NCBI GenBank assembly: GCA_017469795.1
Contig: JAFUFT010000013.1
Span: 19,262 to 83,261 of the forward strand
Source: Oscillospiraceae bacterium
Lineage (GTDB): Bacteria > Bacillota > Clostridia > Oscillospirales > Oscillospiraceae
Direction: 5' to 3'
Length of the DNA: 64,000 bases
In this document: positions 1 through 8,246 of the stretch, one piece after another
Layout: each line of letters opens with the position of its first letter
How positions within the stretch are numbered: position 1 is the first letter of the stretch
Translations under genes and position numbers: made by a program
The notes under the pieces: generated by a model
The model's input: only the letters and a program-made list of their open reading frames with translations
Databases searched by the model: none
What the model was told of the DNA's origin: nothing

Positions 1-97
1 ATCCAATGGTTGTTCCCCCTTTTTTGTGTTCAAATCGTGTTATTAGCATATCATGAATGGCCGGGAAAAGCAAGCCGGGATTGTCAGCTCCCTGCCG

Positions 98-129
98 AAA
101 AAAGACCGGATCCGAAGATCCGGTCTTTT
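98..129 (-). terminator. Rho-independent terminator of the leftmost NTF2/flavoprotein operon
   Basis: A perfect stem of GACCGGATC and GATCCGGTC closes on a loop that reads UUCG on the minus strand. A run of T follows in the minus direction. It sits 4 bp past the stop codon of the 133..957 gene, so it ends the minus-strand operon. Stretches of A and T on both sides may also let it work on the plus strand. Confidence 0.85.
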
Positions 130-132
130 GTA

Positions 133-957
133 TTACAGGACTCTGCGCACCCGCTGGGCCGCATACTCCGGCGTCACTACGCGGCGGCACAGCTCCAGCA
201 GCTGTTCCGCCTCCTCACAGCCCTTCCTGTAATCCGGAAGCGCCATGTTGGTGAGCATATGGATATCACCGGAGAGCCGCGCATAATCCCCCTCGATGGA
301 TAGGACGTCCGAACGGGCGTCCGGGTCAAAGGGAGGCTGGTCTTCCCCGCCTCCGGGACCGCCCGGACCACCGGGGGGAGGACCGCCCGGGCCACCGGGA
401 CCATCCATCGGAGGACCGCCGGGACCGCCGGGTCCACCGGGGCCACCCATGGGAGGAGGGCCACCGGGTCCGCCAAACGCGGGGTTTTCCACCGGTTTCT
501 CTTTGGGATCTGGATAGCAGCGCTCATAGGGTTCATAGGGAAGGTTGTCCGTGGTGGGTTCCAGAATCAGTTTCCACAGTTTCCATTCCGCGCCCCAGCG
601 GAGGAACTCCGCCGCAATGGGCTTCAGACCGTCTGCCGTCTCCGCCAGCCACATGCCCTTGGCGCTTTTGCCGTTGTCCGCGATCCGGATGCAGGGGAAA
701 CACAGGGCGGTGATCCCCGCAGCTTTCAGCGCCTCTATTTCCGTATCCTCCGGGCAGGTGTTGGGCGCAGACGCCAGGAAGTCCCTGTTCTGCGACTTCA
801 CAAACCCGGCAAATCCGTCCTCAATAGCCAGCAGGCAGAGCAGTTTCTGCATGTTCTTCACCTGCTCGGTCTGCAGATCCTTCAGATCACCCTGCTTGTG
901 CTTGGCCTGCTCATGGAGCATTTTGTGCAGATACAGAAGATTCCGTTCCTCAGTCAT
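133..957 (-). CDS. Divergent NTF2/SnoaL-like protein with a long Gly/Pro-rich insert
   Basis: This 274-residue protein is the last gene of the operon. Residues about 90-103 (CIRIADNGKSAKGMW) match the core strand motif seen in the nine other NTF2-like proteins of the window. WGAEWKLWK (about 121-129) matches their WKIWH strand, and PYEPYE (about 140-145) matches their shared tail. The N-terminal half, where SnoaL-type proteins carry catalytic Tyr/Asp, is not recognisable, so it may be non-catalytic. Residues about 160-205 are almost only Gly and Pro in GGP repeats. A charged helical segment ends the protein. The start overlaps the preceding 65-residue gene by 8 bp, suggesting translational coupling. 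Function is unknown; NTF2-like membership is inferred from shared motifs. Confidence 0.75.
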   Translation of the reverse strand: MTEERNLLYLHKMLHEQAKHKQGDLKDLQTEQVKNMQKLLCLLAIEDGFAGFVKSQNRDFLASAPNTCPEDTEIEALKAAGITALCFPCIRIADNGKSAKGMWLAETADGLKPIAAEFLRWGAEWKLWKLILEPTTDNLPYEPYERCYPDPKEKPVENPAFGGPGGPPPMGGPGGPGGPGGPPMDGPGGPGGPPPGGPGGPGGGEDQPPFDPDARSDVLSIEGDYARLSGDIHMLTNMALPDYRKGCEEAEQLLELCRRVVTPEYAAQRVRRVL

Positions 958-1147
958 CGAGCGTCCCTCCTTTCAGGAATACCTGACGGAGGATCTGGGC
1001 GGAGGCATCATGCATGCCGGAATAGGCCCGCAGGATTCCCTCCAACTCCTCCTGATGATCCTCGATTTGGAAGCTGATCTTTTCAGACTCCATATAATAG
1101 GCGCCTGCAGCCGCTTCCAGCTCCGCGATTTGCTGTTTTGTAACCAT
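950..1147 (-). CDS. Small helical hypothetical protein, 65 residues
   Basis: A short gene lies between the FAD reductase and the Gly/Pro-rich NTF2-like gene. The ATG at 1147 follows an AGGAGG ribosome site and starts 11 bp after the reductase stop. The product is acidic and predicted helical from residue 5 to about 60, with a heptad-like pattern of E, L and I. It has no signal peptide, membrane segment or Cys. I recognise no family. Its position between two enzymes of one operon, and its overlap with the next gene, suggest a small partner or scaffold subunit. That role is inference only. Confidence 0.7.
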   Translation of the reverse strand: MVTKQQIAELEAAAGAYYMESEKISFQIEDHQEELEGILRAYSGMHDASAQILRQVFLKGGTLDD

Positions 1148-1158
1148 GAATCGTCCTC

Positions 1159-2889
1159 CTATTTGGCCGCCTCGATGCCTGCTTCCCGGCCCAGGGTGAT
1201 GCACACGCCGATGGACAGGCCTGCGGTAGGCGTGGAATATTGGGGACCGAACCGCCGTCCGCAGCAGTTTCCGGTGGCGAACAGTCCGGGGATCGGATCG
1301 TAATTGTTGTCCAGCACATTCTGATTGCCGTCGGTCAGCAGGCCGCCGCAGGTGCACATGATCCGCCCTACATAGTTGAAGTCGTTGAACTGAATGTACA
1401 GCGGCCACTGATCCAACGGGCGAAGCAGCTTGGCGTCCTTGCCGAAGTCGTCGTCCCGGCCGCTCCGGCAGATCTCGTTGTACCGCTCGATGGAGGCGCG
1501 GACATTCTCCCGGATCTCTCCGGTCAGCTCCGCGTTATCCAGCAGTTCCTCCATATTCCGGCCGCAGACGATCCGCACCGGTCCGTTGGGCGCCCGTTCT
1601 ACCACGCCGCCCTTTCCTGCTGCCTGGGCGCCTTCCATGGCCCGGGTGATATTCCCGGTATACATGCCTTCGCCGAAGTCAAAGCTCTCGTGGGACGGAA
1701 CCGACCACTGAAGATCCTCAACGATATTGGAATCAAAGATGTTGAAGTATGTGCCGTGCTTCATCTGCTGGCCCTGCATGCCGGAAATCTCCGGTCCGCC
1801 GAAGAGCTCGTTGCAGAAGCGTTTGCCGCTGGGATCCAGCCAGAGCTGGCCCATGGTGCAGTTGAAGCCTCTGGGCAGGTTGAAATTGCCGCCCATGGTG
1901 GCGATGGGGCCGTTTTCCAGTTTGCCGCCGGCCCAGACGCCCAGCTTGATGGCCATACCCTTCCGGCCCATGCTCCGGGGCCAGTCCTCTCCGTCGCAGA
2001 ACAGGCCCTTGAAGTCCGGAAGCAGATCCTCCAGCATTTCCTTATTGCCGGCAAATCCGCCAGCCGCCAGGATCACGGACTTCTTCGCCCGGAACAGATG
2101 ATACTCTCCCGTGGCCGCGTCCTTGGCGAGGATGCCGGTGACCCGGCCGTCTTCCTTGATGATATTCTCCGCAGACATGCCGAAGTACATCTCGCCGCCC
2201 AGATCGATGGCTTTCTGCTGATTGGCGCGGCACAGGCCCAGCAGGGACGGATGGATCTTCACGTCCTCCACCAGCTCTTTTGCGCTCATACCCTGTCCGG
2301 GCTGAGGCGGAAGCATCTCCTCCTTGTCCGGGATCCCGCCAGGGATATCCGGCTTCCCGCCGGGGCCTCCGGGGCCCTTCTTACCTCCCGGACCGCCTCC
2401 AAAGGGGTTCCGGCCGCCGGGCATCCCGAATTTGGCCGTTCCGGGCCAGAACCGGAAGCCAGCCATTTCGCCGTCGAACTTTTGCGCGCCGGGCCAGAAT
2501 GCCACGGAAACACCGGACCAGTCCTCCACCATATCGGTGTACCAGTCAAAGTTTTCACCGGACTTCTGGGCAAACCGCATCATCAGCGCCGGGTTGGCCC
2601 GGCCCATGGCGCGCCGCTGGATCTCGTTATAGTAGTCAATGGGATCTACCTTGGGAACGCCGCGGCTCTCTAAAAATTTGGAGTTGATATGGCCGCAGTC
2701 CGCACCCCAGACGGAATATGTCTTTTCCTTCTTCTCCTCAATGCCGATGACTCTGCATCCGGCTTCCGCGGCGGCGCGGGCGGCGGCGGAGCCGGCATGG
2801 GCCAGCCCCACAACCACCACGTCCGCTTCATGTCGATGCTGGATCTGTTCCTCCGGGATCAGAGCCGGCTGCTCTCTCCATGTGCTCAT
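1159..2889 (-). CDS. FAD-dependent reductase of the fumarate reductase/succinate dehydrogenase flavoprotein family, with Gly/Pro insert
   Basis: The 576-residue protein has an N-terminal Rossmann motif (VVVVGLAHAG, residues 24-33) followed by the usual acidic EE near 51. The second Gly of the classical GxGxxG is Ala30. A late block TCGGLLTDG and the C-terminal IPGLFATGN...GRxAG pattern are typical of the FAD_binding_2 family, whose members reduce activated C=C bonds or act as dehydrogenases on steroids and organic acids. No heme or FMN-transfer domain is fused. Residues about 155-200 form a Gly/Pro/Lys-rich insert (GGGPGGKKGPGGPGG) not normal for the family. There is no signal peptide, so it acts in the cytoplasm. 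It follows the 2901..3653 gene by 11 bp. The substrate is unknown. Confidence 0.88.
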   Translation of the reverse strand: MSTWREQPALIPEEQIQHRHEADVVVVGLAHAGSAAARAAAEAGCRVIGIEEKKEKTYSVWGADCGHINSKFLESRGVPKVDPIDYYNEIQRRAMGRANPALMMRFAQKSGENFDWYTDMVEDWSGVSVAFWPGAQKFDGEMAGFRFWPGTAKFGMPGGRNPFGGGPGGKKGPGGPGGKPDIPGGIPDKEEMLPPQPGQGMSAKELVEDVKIHPSLLGLCRANQQKAIDLGGEMYFGMSAENIIKEDGRVTGILAKDAATGEYHLFRAKKSVILAAGGFAGNKEMLEDLLPDFKGLFCDGEDWPRSMGRKGMAIKLGVWAGGKLENGPIATMGGNFNLPRGFNCTMGQLWLDPSGKRFCNELFGGPEISGMQGQQMKHGTYFNIFDSNIVEDLQWSVPSHESFDFGEGMYTGNITRAMEGAQAAGKGGVVERAPNGPVRIVCGRNMEELLDNAELTGEIRENVRASIERYNEICRSGRDDDFGKDAKLLRPLDQWPLYIQFNDFNYVGRIMCTCGGLLTDGNQNVLDNNYDPIPGLFATGNCCGRRFGPQYSTPTAGLSIGVCITLGREAGIEAAK

Positions 2890-2900
2890 AGGATATCACC

Positions 2901-3653
2901 TCAGAATTTGTTGGGATCGTTGCGCCCGGGCGAGAAGGAGTTCTCGTCATTGAGCGTCTCATAGGGCTCCGGCCAGGGCAGCGTCTTCTGCACCAGCTGC
3001 ACCGTATCATAGTCCACATGCAGGGGGCCGGGATCGGTCACCGGAGGCGGATTGTGATAGCCAGGCTGGGTATAGCGGCCCTTTTTGCACTGCTCATACC
3101 GCTCATGGGCCCAGTTTCCGTTGTTGTAATCCATAAAACCGTCCGGGCAAACCTGCTCGTGGAAATACTCCCAGCGGCCGTTGTTGTAGACAAAGTCGGA
3201 ACCATAGCGCTCGTTGAGGATCCGTCCGCCGGACACGTGAGCGTTTTCACCACCCATGACAAAGGGTCCGGGGGTCAGATAGGTGGAACGGCAGGACTTG
3301 CCGTCCTCCGCCACCTCCACGACGCCGGAGGACAGCGCATGGCAGGCGTTTTTGCCCATGGAACGGGGATCCTTCCGGGCTACATTCGGATCTTTTTCCA
3401 TGGCGGCGAGCCACTGGCGGTAGGCGCCGGGATCCACCTGGCAGACGCTGTCGTACCAGATCTGATCGAAGCCCACCATGCGGCCGAAGGAATGGGCCCA
3501 GGTGGCATCCTTGCTGCGGTTCCAGATGCCGTCCCACTCCTCGGCGGAATACATCATGCCGTGGAGGTAGCTATGGGTGGATTTGATCTGCTCGCACTGC
3601 TGGCTGCCCAGCGCATTGTGGAGCCGCTGTTCAAAGGTCAGTTTACTTGCCAT
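2901..3653 (-). CDS. NTF2/SnoaL-like protein (trio member 3, left copy)
   Basis: This 250-residue protein is the third gene of the left operon. It is a clear paralogue of the 57897..58712 product: both begin with a K-L-[TS]-x-E-Q-R block, share YLHG near residue 30, a VVEVAEDGKS-type core strand, YLTPG, ERYGSDFVY and HEQVCPD. The tail PEPYETLNDENSFSPG matches the tail motif of the other family members. NTF2-fold proteins include dehydratases, isomerases and cyclases; no reaction can be assigned. The catalytic face cannot be judged without a model. A strong AAGGAGGT ribosome site precedes the ATG. Gaps to its neighbours are 14 and 11 bp. Confidence 0.85.
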   Translation of the reverse strand: MASKLTFEQRLHNALGSQQCEQIKSTHSYLHGMMYSAEEWDGIWNRSKDATWAHSFGRMVGFDQIWYDSVCQVDPGAYRQWLAAMEKDPNVARKDPRSMGKNACHALSSGVVEVAEDGKSCRSTYLTPGPFVMGGENAHVSGGRILNERYGSDFVYNNGRWEYFHEQVCPDGFMDYNNGNWAHERYEQCKKGRYTQPGYHNPPPVTDPGPLHVDYDTVQLVQKTLPWPEPYETLNDENSFSPGRNDPNKF

Positions 3654-3667
3654 AACACGTTACCTCC

Positions 3668-4516
3668 TTACCGCCAGGACCGGAGCTGATCGGGATGACC
3701 GGCCGGTCCGTAGCTGATGGTGGGATCATAGGATTCATGGGGTTCATAGGTGTTGGGCATCTGCTTCGGCAGGTCGTTCCAGGCCCACTTCACCACATAG
3801 GGCAGCGCCACGGTGGGCGTGCCGTACTCGTCCTCATAGGGGTCCGGTCCCATGTCGGGCATGGGAGGAGGACCACCAGGTCCTCCCGGGCCTTCGCCGC
3901 CCTCAGGGGGACCGCCGGGGGCGCCTTCGCCCTCCGCCTCCGGGGGAGGACCGCCGAATCCGCCGCCTCCCGCTCCGGGAACCGGCGCCGCAGGGATCGT
4001 CAGATCGTGGTTCTGCTTGATGTGCAGGATCTTCCACTGGCCGTCCTCCTTGATGAGGTCCGCCAGAATATGGCCGGAGGTCCAGTAGCCTTTGGCTGTT
4101 CCATTCTCCTGCGGGTCGGTCTGATGGCCGTGATCGTAGGCCAGATAGCGCGCCCACAGTCCGTCTCCGGAAAGCTCCACCATGATGGTATGATAGGTAT
4201 GAGCATTCATCACGGAGTTGCCGTACTCCGCCGCAGGATTGGTCTTTTTCACCAGCTCCAGCTGGCGCTGCCGCTTCTCGGCAATGCCGTCCACATAATA
4301 GGCCTTGATATCATCGGGGCCAACGAAATATCCGAGATTGTTGGAAAGGGACATATCCGCCTGGTTTTCCGGATTCCTGACCCACAGCTCGTCCAGCTCC
4401 CGCTGACGCCAGTCATTCTGCTTGTAGTAGCAGCGGCGGGCCATCAGATCCTTGACGATTTCCTTGTCCCACAGGCGGGTCACAAGCTCTTCGTTCGTAT
4501 ATCTCTGATTCATCAT
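3668..4516 (-). CDS. NTF2/SnoaL-like protein with Gly/Pro-rich insert (trio member 2, left copy)
   Basis: This 282-residue protein is a paralogue of the 57103..57879 product: YTxxExVxRxWxKE at the N-terminus, GYFVG/GFYVG, the [DE]DGQW strand and GTPT after the barrel align. The left copy differs by a Gly/Pro/Glu-rich stretch at about residues 174-225, placed between the WKILH strand and the C-terminal tail; the right copy has no such stretch. This shows that the tract is an insertion into an existing scaffold. The tail (MPNTYEPHESYDP...SYGP) keeps the family pattern. AAGGAGGT lies 8 bp before the first of two ATG codons. The substrate is unknown. Confidence 0.86.
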   Translation of the reverse strand: MMNQRYTNEELVTRLWDKEIVKDLMARRCYYKQNDWRQRELDELWVRNPENQADMSLSNNLGYFVGPDDIKAYYVDGIAEKRQRQLELVKKTNPAAEYGNSVMNAHTYHTIMVELSGDGLWARYLAYDHGHQTDPQENGTAKGYWTSGHILADLIKEDGQWKILHIKQNHDLTIPAAPVPGAGGGGFGGPPPEAEGEGAPGGPPEGGEGPGGPGGPPPMPDMGPDPYEDEYGTPTVALPYVVKWAWNDLPKQMPNTYEPHESYDPTISYGPAGHPDQLRSWR

Positions 4517-4530
4517 CGTCTCATACCTCC

Positions 4531-5259
4531 TTACATTCCATAGCTGAAGGTATCAGCAAAGGTCTCGTAGGGTTCGGGCAGAGGGGGCGTCTCCGTAAAG
4601 GGCCGTCCCACATAGTAACGCTCACGCAGGGTGGCTTTCACGTTGGGCTCCGGGAACCGGAAATCCTTCAGTGCAGCGAAAGCAGGCTCCTCCGGGAAGG
4701 AAAGGGGCTCTGCGGCCCAATCCCCGCCGGTGGGGGACTCAATATCCTTCAGATCCTGCATATGCCAGATCTTCCACGCGCCGTCTTCACAAACAAAGTC
4801 TACGCACCAGTAGCCCCAGTCCCAGTTGCTCACAGGACCGGAGGGCGTCATGTTCGCATAGGTTCCATGGAGGCTCCAGAGGCCCTTGGCAGTCTCCCCA
4901 TCTTCCGCGATTTCAATGACAAAAGTGTCGATGGGCTTCACGCCAAGCTGTCCGACGCCGTAGAGTTCATCTGTGGTTTTCCCGGACAGCTTTTCCGGGA
5001 ACGCCTTTGCGATCAGATCGCTGGCGAGCCGAATCTTCTCTCCCATTGAGTCGTAGTAGCCTTTGACTGCCGCCGCGCCGGCATACCAGCCTTCGTTGAC
5101 TCCGAGGCAGACATCCTCCCGCTTGGACCAGAACCGATCGTAGATCTGCGCCTCTTCCATCATGATGTAGCTCTGAGAGACTTTGCCCATGACGTTCTGG
5201 ATCTCCCGGCGGGATTCCCAGCGGGTCAGCAATTCCTCCGGTGTAAAGTTTCTTGACAT
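4531..5259 (-). CDS. NTF2/SnoaL-like protein (trio member 1, left copy)
   Basis: The 242-residue product is the first gene of the left operon and is paralogous to the 56363..57088 product. Shared blocks include IYxRxWSxREDVCLGVNEGWY, VIEIAxDGxTAKGL, [ED]DGxWKIWHMQ and an identical final PEPYETFADTFSYGM. The WSKREDV block sits where SnoaL-like dehydratases carry catalytic acidic residues; this is a positional inference. The ATG at 5259 is preceded by AGAGGTG at 8 nt; an upstream in-frame TTG at 5265 is less well placed. The minus-strand promoter at 5298..5326 probably drives this gene and the five behind it. Confidence 0.87.
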   Translation of the reverse strand: MSRNFTPEELLTRWESRREIQNVMGKVSQSYIMMEEAQIYDRFWSKREDVCLGVNEGWYAGAAAVKGYYDSMGEKIRLASDLIAKAFPEKLSGKTTDELYGVGQLGVKPIDTFVIEIAEDGETAKGLWSLHGTYANMTPSGPVSNWDWGYWCVDFVCEDGAWKIWHMQDLKDIESPTGGDWAAEPLSFPEEPAFAALKDFRFPEPNVKATLRERYYVGRPFTETPPLPEPYETFADTFSYGM

Positions 5260-5297
5260 ATCCAAATCACCTCTTGCGCAAAATATATTACGGTTTC

Positions 5298-5326
5298 AAT
5301 ATATATGACTGCCATCTGCATTGCAA
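5298..5326 (-). promoter_or_regulatory. Sigma-A-type promoter for the left NTF2/flavoprotein operon
   Basis: On the minus strand TTGCAA and TATATT are separated by 17 bp, about 40 bp upstream of the 5259 start. This is the only good promoter in the gap between the rseC-like gene terminator and the operon. Consensus-based prediction. Confidence 0.6.
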
Positions 5327-5368
5327 TGCTCGTTTTCCATACTGAGCAAACAATTTCCAAAATGGCAT

Positions 5369-5398
5369 AAAAAAAGAACAGGCATCGCCTGTTCCTTT
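5369..5398 (-). terminator. Terminator after the cdaA-cdaR-rseC-like operon
   Basis: GAACAGGC and GCCTGTTC pair around a 3-nt loop and are followed on the minus strand by seven T residues. It begins directly after the stop of the 5399..5812 gene. It insulates the left accessory operon from the cdaA operon. Confidence 0.88.
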
Positions 5399-5812
5399 TT
5401 ATTCTCCGTATCCAACGATGTGAAACCGGATCTCTCTTCCGTTCTTCTGCTGGCTCCTGCTGACCAGCGCAGCAGCCGCCAGGCCCAGGAAAAAGCAGAT
5501 CACGCCGCACAAGGCCCCGGAAACACCCAGGGCCGCTCCGCCGAAATAGCCGGCGAAGAACAGCACAATCGGCAGCGCATAGACCAAAAGAACAGCGAAA
5601 TATACCGATCTGGTCTCCGCTTCGATAATCACCCGGTCTCCGGCGCGGGCACCGATCGGATTGTCCGCAGTGACAACCACCCGCTCCTTTGCCGCCATGG
5701 CGCCGCAGCCGCCTTCACAGCGGCTACAGTCATTGTGGCAGGCGGTGGGCCGGTCATAGGCTACCTTTGCCCTGTTTCCATCCAAAGACAGGACCGTTAC
5801 CGTCTGTCTCAT
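5399..5812 (-). CDS. SoxR-reducing system protein RseC/MucC family
   Basis: The 137-residue protein has the RseC pattern: an N-terminal domain with clustered Cys (C-x3-C-x2-C-x3-C in residues about 25-36), then two hydrophobic membrane segments (about 72-92 and 97-118) and a short charged tail. Known members sit in the inner membrane and are linked to Rnf/Rsx electron transport and to sigma-E control; here the partner is not visible. It starts 6 bp after the cdaR-like gene, so it is co-transcribed with the cyclic-di-AMP genes. The association with cdaA may be only an operon habit of this lineage. Confidence 0.85.
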   Translation of the reverse strand: MRQTVTVLSLDGNRAKVAYDRPTACHNDCSRCEGGCGAMAAKERVVVTADNPIGARAGDRVIIEAETRSVYFAVLLVYALPIVLFFAGYFGGAALGVSGALCGVICFFLGLAAAALVSRSQQKNGREIRFHIVGYGE

Positions 5813-5818
5813 TCGAGC

Positions 5819-7186
5819 TTATCCGACCTCCTCTGTGTTCTCCGTCACATTGCCCGTTTCCACAGGCGCCGCCTCGGAGGGAACGGCAGAGGGCTCGGCA
5901 CTCACAGCAGGAGATTCCTCCACCGCGGTCACCGCCACCGCAGTTTCCGTGGTGGGCTCGGTAATGGTCACCAACACGCTGTAGCTTCCCATGGCGCCCA
6001 CCTCACTGGACGCGTCCACGTAAATGTCCACCGGTACGCTGAAGGTGCCGGTCGCGTAAATGCCGGAAAGATCCGCCACAGCCCGGATACCGCTGGCCGC
6101 AAGCGAGTCGATCTCCTCCGCAGTGCCCCGAAGCTGAACCTCAAGCGACAGGGTGCCGAGTCTGGCCTGCAGGCCCTCCGGTGCATTGGTCAGTTCAATA
6201 TTGCTGACCTGGAACGTCTTGGTCTTCAGGTTTTTCAGTTCCACCGTAACCTTGGCTGTCGTGCCGGTCATATTGGTCAAACCGTCCGCGATGACAATGT
6301 TGAACTCCTCTGTAACAGAATTCTGGATTGAGGACAGATCCACTGTGCCGAGATAGACGGAATTCAGGCCCGCCAGGACCTCCGGATCTCCCTGGACCGT
6401 GATCTGGGTGGGGTCATAGCGCACCGTCGCGTGATCGGCTGTGGCGCCGCCGCCTTCGATCAGCTCCACCCGAAGCGGGACCTCTTTGATCATATTGACC
6501 TGCATCAGAATACCGATTTTGTCTACCGCGGTGCCGTTAACCGTGCATCTCAGATCATCGGATTCCACCTCTTCCCCTTCCTCATTCATCAGAGTGAAAG
6601 GAAGATTTTCGGAAATAGTCTTGCTGACGTTGGTCCGCTCCAGCACGACCTGCGCATACTCCACCTGGTCCACCTGATCCTTGGGACCGCTGATCTCCAG
6701 AGTGTCATATTCAAGCTCAATGGCCTCAGGCGTATAGCCCTCCGCCACATTTCCCTGAAACACCGCCCGGATCTCCACCGACCGGGTCTGGAGCTTGTCC
6801 ACTGTGATACTGACATAGCTGGTGGAGCGGTCCTCGATCTCGATCTCATTGCTGGAAACCGTCTCCGGGAGTTCAAGCGAATAGGGAAGCCGCCAGTCTC
6901 CGGCGCCGGTAACCTGACTCAGGTCCGCCGTCAGGGTGACGTTCGTATTGTTCAGCTTCAGAAGATCCCGGCGCTTTCCGTAAAGCCGCAGGTTCACCGT
7001 GGCGTCCCGTCCGCTGGACAGCACCAGATTCCGGTCGGAAAACAGGCCGTCCTCGTTGACAAAGGTCACGGGGATCCCGTAGATCCACTGGCTGTCGTCA
7101 GGGGTGACGGTGCTGACCACATAAACCCACAGGCAGACGGCGATCACAAGGGATAACAGGATCGTCAGGATTTTATTTCTCTGCAT
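5819..7186 (-). CDS. cdaR: YbbR-domain protein, CdaA regulator CdaR
   Basis: The protein of about 455 residues has one N-terminal membrane segment (residues about 6-26) and then repeated YbbR-type beta domains (PVxxxxxG and VxVxGPxxxVxxVxxxxxxVDL-like patterns) facing outward. In Firmicutes CdaR binds the diadenylate cyclase CdaA and tunes its activity. The C-terminal 40 residues are a low-complexity Ala/Val/Pro/Glu/Thr tail. The ATG at 7186 is chosen because AGAGG lies 6 nt upstream; an ATG two codons earlier abuts the site. It overlaps cdaA by 14 bp. Confidence 0.9.
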   Translation of the reverse strand: MQRNKILTILLSLVIAVCLWVYVVSTVTPDDSQWIYGIPVTFVNEDGLFSDRNLVLSSGRDATVNLRLYGKRRDLLKLNNTNVTLTADLSQVTGAGDWRLPYSLELPETVSSNEIEIEDRSTSYVSITVDKLQTRSVEIRAVFQGNVAEGYTPEAIELEYDTLEISGPKDQVDQVEYAQVVLERTNVSKTISENLPFTLMNEEGEEVESDDLRCTVNGTAVDKIGILMQVNMIKEVPLRVELIEGGGATADHATVRYDPTQITVQGDPEVLAGLNSVYLGTVDLSSIQNSVTEEFNIVIADGLTNMTGTTAKVTVELKNLKTKTFQVSNIELTNAPEGLQARLGTLSLEVQLRGTAEEIDSLAASGIRAVADLSGIYATGTFSVPVDIYVDASSEVGAMGSYSVLVTITEPTTETAVAVTAVEESPAVSAEPSAVPSEAAPVETGNVTENTEEVG

Positions 7187-8057
7187 GATCATCCTCTTCT
7201 TTCCTGTTCCGCATTTTACCGAACAACTCGCCGAGTCTGTGACGTACGGGAGGCGCAGAGTCCTCCAGCAGTTCCTCCCGCAGTACGCGTTCCAGGGTCT
7301 CCGGCGTCAGATACCGCCGCAGCACGCCTCCGATCACGCAGGAGATCACGCCGGTCTCCTCGGACACCACCACCACCACCGCGTCGGAGTGCTCCGACAT
7401 GCCGATGGCGGCCCGGTGCCGGGTTCCCAGATCCCGGCTGAGATTGGCGTTCTCGGTCAGCGGCAGAACGCATCCGGCCGCTGCGATCCTGTCCCTGCGG
7501 ATGATCACAGCGCCGTCATGCAGTGCCGCCTTGGGGAAAAAGATGTTCTTCAGGAGCTCCTCGGATACGTCGGCATTGACCACCGTGCCGGTGCGGAAAT
7601 ACTCCTCCAGGCTGTTCTGACGCTCAAAGACGATCAGGGCGCCGATCTTCTGCCGGGACATGGAACGGCATGCAGACACAGTCTCCGTGACTGTTCCCAG
7701 GGAATCGGCGCTCCTGGCCTTGGGAAGCAGGAGACTTCGGACAGAGCTTCCGCCCAGCCGTTCCATGACGCGGCGGAGTTCCGGCTGGAACACCACCACC
7801 AGCGCGATAATACCGACCTCAATGACCTTGCTGACCACATAATTCAGGGCATATAACTTCAGCGCATCGGATACATAGCTGAGGACCAGCAGGAACACCA
7901 CCGCTTTAATGATCTGGGCGGAGCTTCTGGACCTGGTCAGGCTCAAAACTTTATAGATCAGATATGTGATAATGAGTATATCCAGAATATCAGACGGAAA
8001 ATTGATGATCGTGACCGTCTGCAAAATCCTGTTCCAAATAGCAGTCAAAGCACTCAA
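7173..8057 (-). CDS. cdaA: Diadenylate cyclase CdaA (makes c-di-AMP)
   Basis: The 294-residue membrane enzyme joins two ATP molecules into c-di-AMP, which controls potassium uptake and turgor in Firmicutes. Hydrophobic segments fill residues about 24-92. The DAC domain follows with the hallmark DGA at 181-183 and RHR at 213-215. No ATG lies in frame near the front. The start is a TTG at 8057 with CGGAG about 10 nt upstream. The gene heads the operon cdaA-cdaR-rseC. KtrAB-like genes, a known class of c-di-AMP target, are also in the window at 26.0-28.1 kb. Confidence 0.93.
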   Translation of the reverse strand: MSALTAIWNRILQTVTIINFPSDILDILIITYLIYKVLSLTRSRSSAQIIKAVVFLLVLSYVSDALKLYALNYVVSKVIEVGIIALVVVFQPELRRVMERLGGSSVRSLLLPKARSADSLGTVTETVSACRSMSRQKIGALIVFERQNSLEEYFRTGTVVNADVSEELLKNIFFPKAALHDGAVIIRRDRIAAAGCVLPLTENANLSRDLGTRHRAAIGMSEHSDAVVVVVSEETGVISCVIGGVLRRYLTPETLERVLREELLEDSAPPVRHRLGELFGKMRNRKEEDDHAEK

Positions 8058-8107
8058 GGGTGAACATCTCCGTTCGGCTGCAAAATAGGTTTACATATTA
8101 CTTTTTT

Positions 8108-8136
8108 ATTATACAAAACAAGCACACAAATGGCAA
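8108..8136 (-). promoter_or_regulatory. Promoter of cdaA operon
   Basis: On the minus strand TTGCCA and a perfect TATAAT are spaced by 17 bp, 51 bp upstream of the TTG start of cdaA. Confidence 0.7.
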
Positions 8137-8186
8137 GGGCAGTCTTGGGTTTTTTTGTGTGAAAAAGGAAACGAAAATAATAACAC

Positions 8187-8215
8187 TTGTATCATTTCCT
8201 TCAATCATGTAAAAT
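8187..8215 (+). promoter_or_regulatory. Promoter of prmA
   Basis: TTGTAT and TAAAAT are separated by 17 bp, about 31 bp upstream of the ATG at 8247. An ATG at 8187 would lie inside this promoter, which supports the later start. Confidence 0.55.
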
Positions 8216-8246
8216 AGAAGCAAACTTTTTGAAAAGAGGTCGCCAT

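Noticed and set aside
345..480. Short GC-rich repeats considered as a CRISPR or minisatellite
   Set aside because: Repeats are in frame with a coding GGP tract, with irregular units and no spacers. No CRISPR array or cas gene is in the window.
296..517. Collagen-like GPP repeats on the plus strand
   Set aside because: This is the complement of the GGP-encoding tract of the 133..957 gene, which is supported by operon context and NTF2-like motifs.
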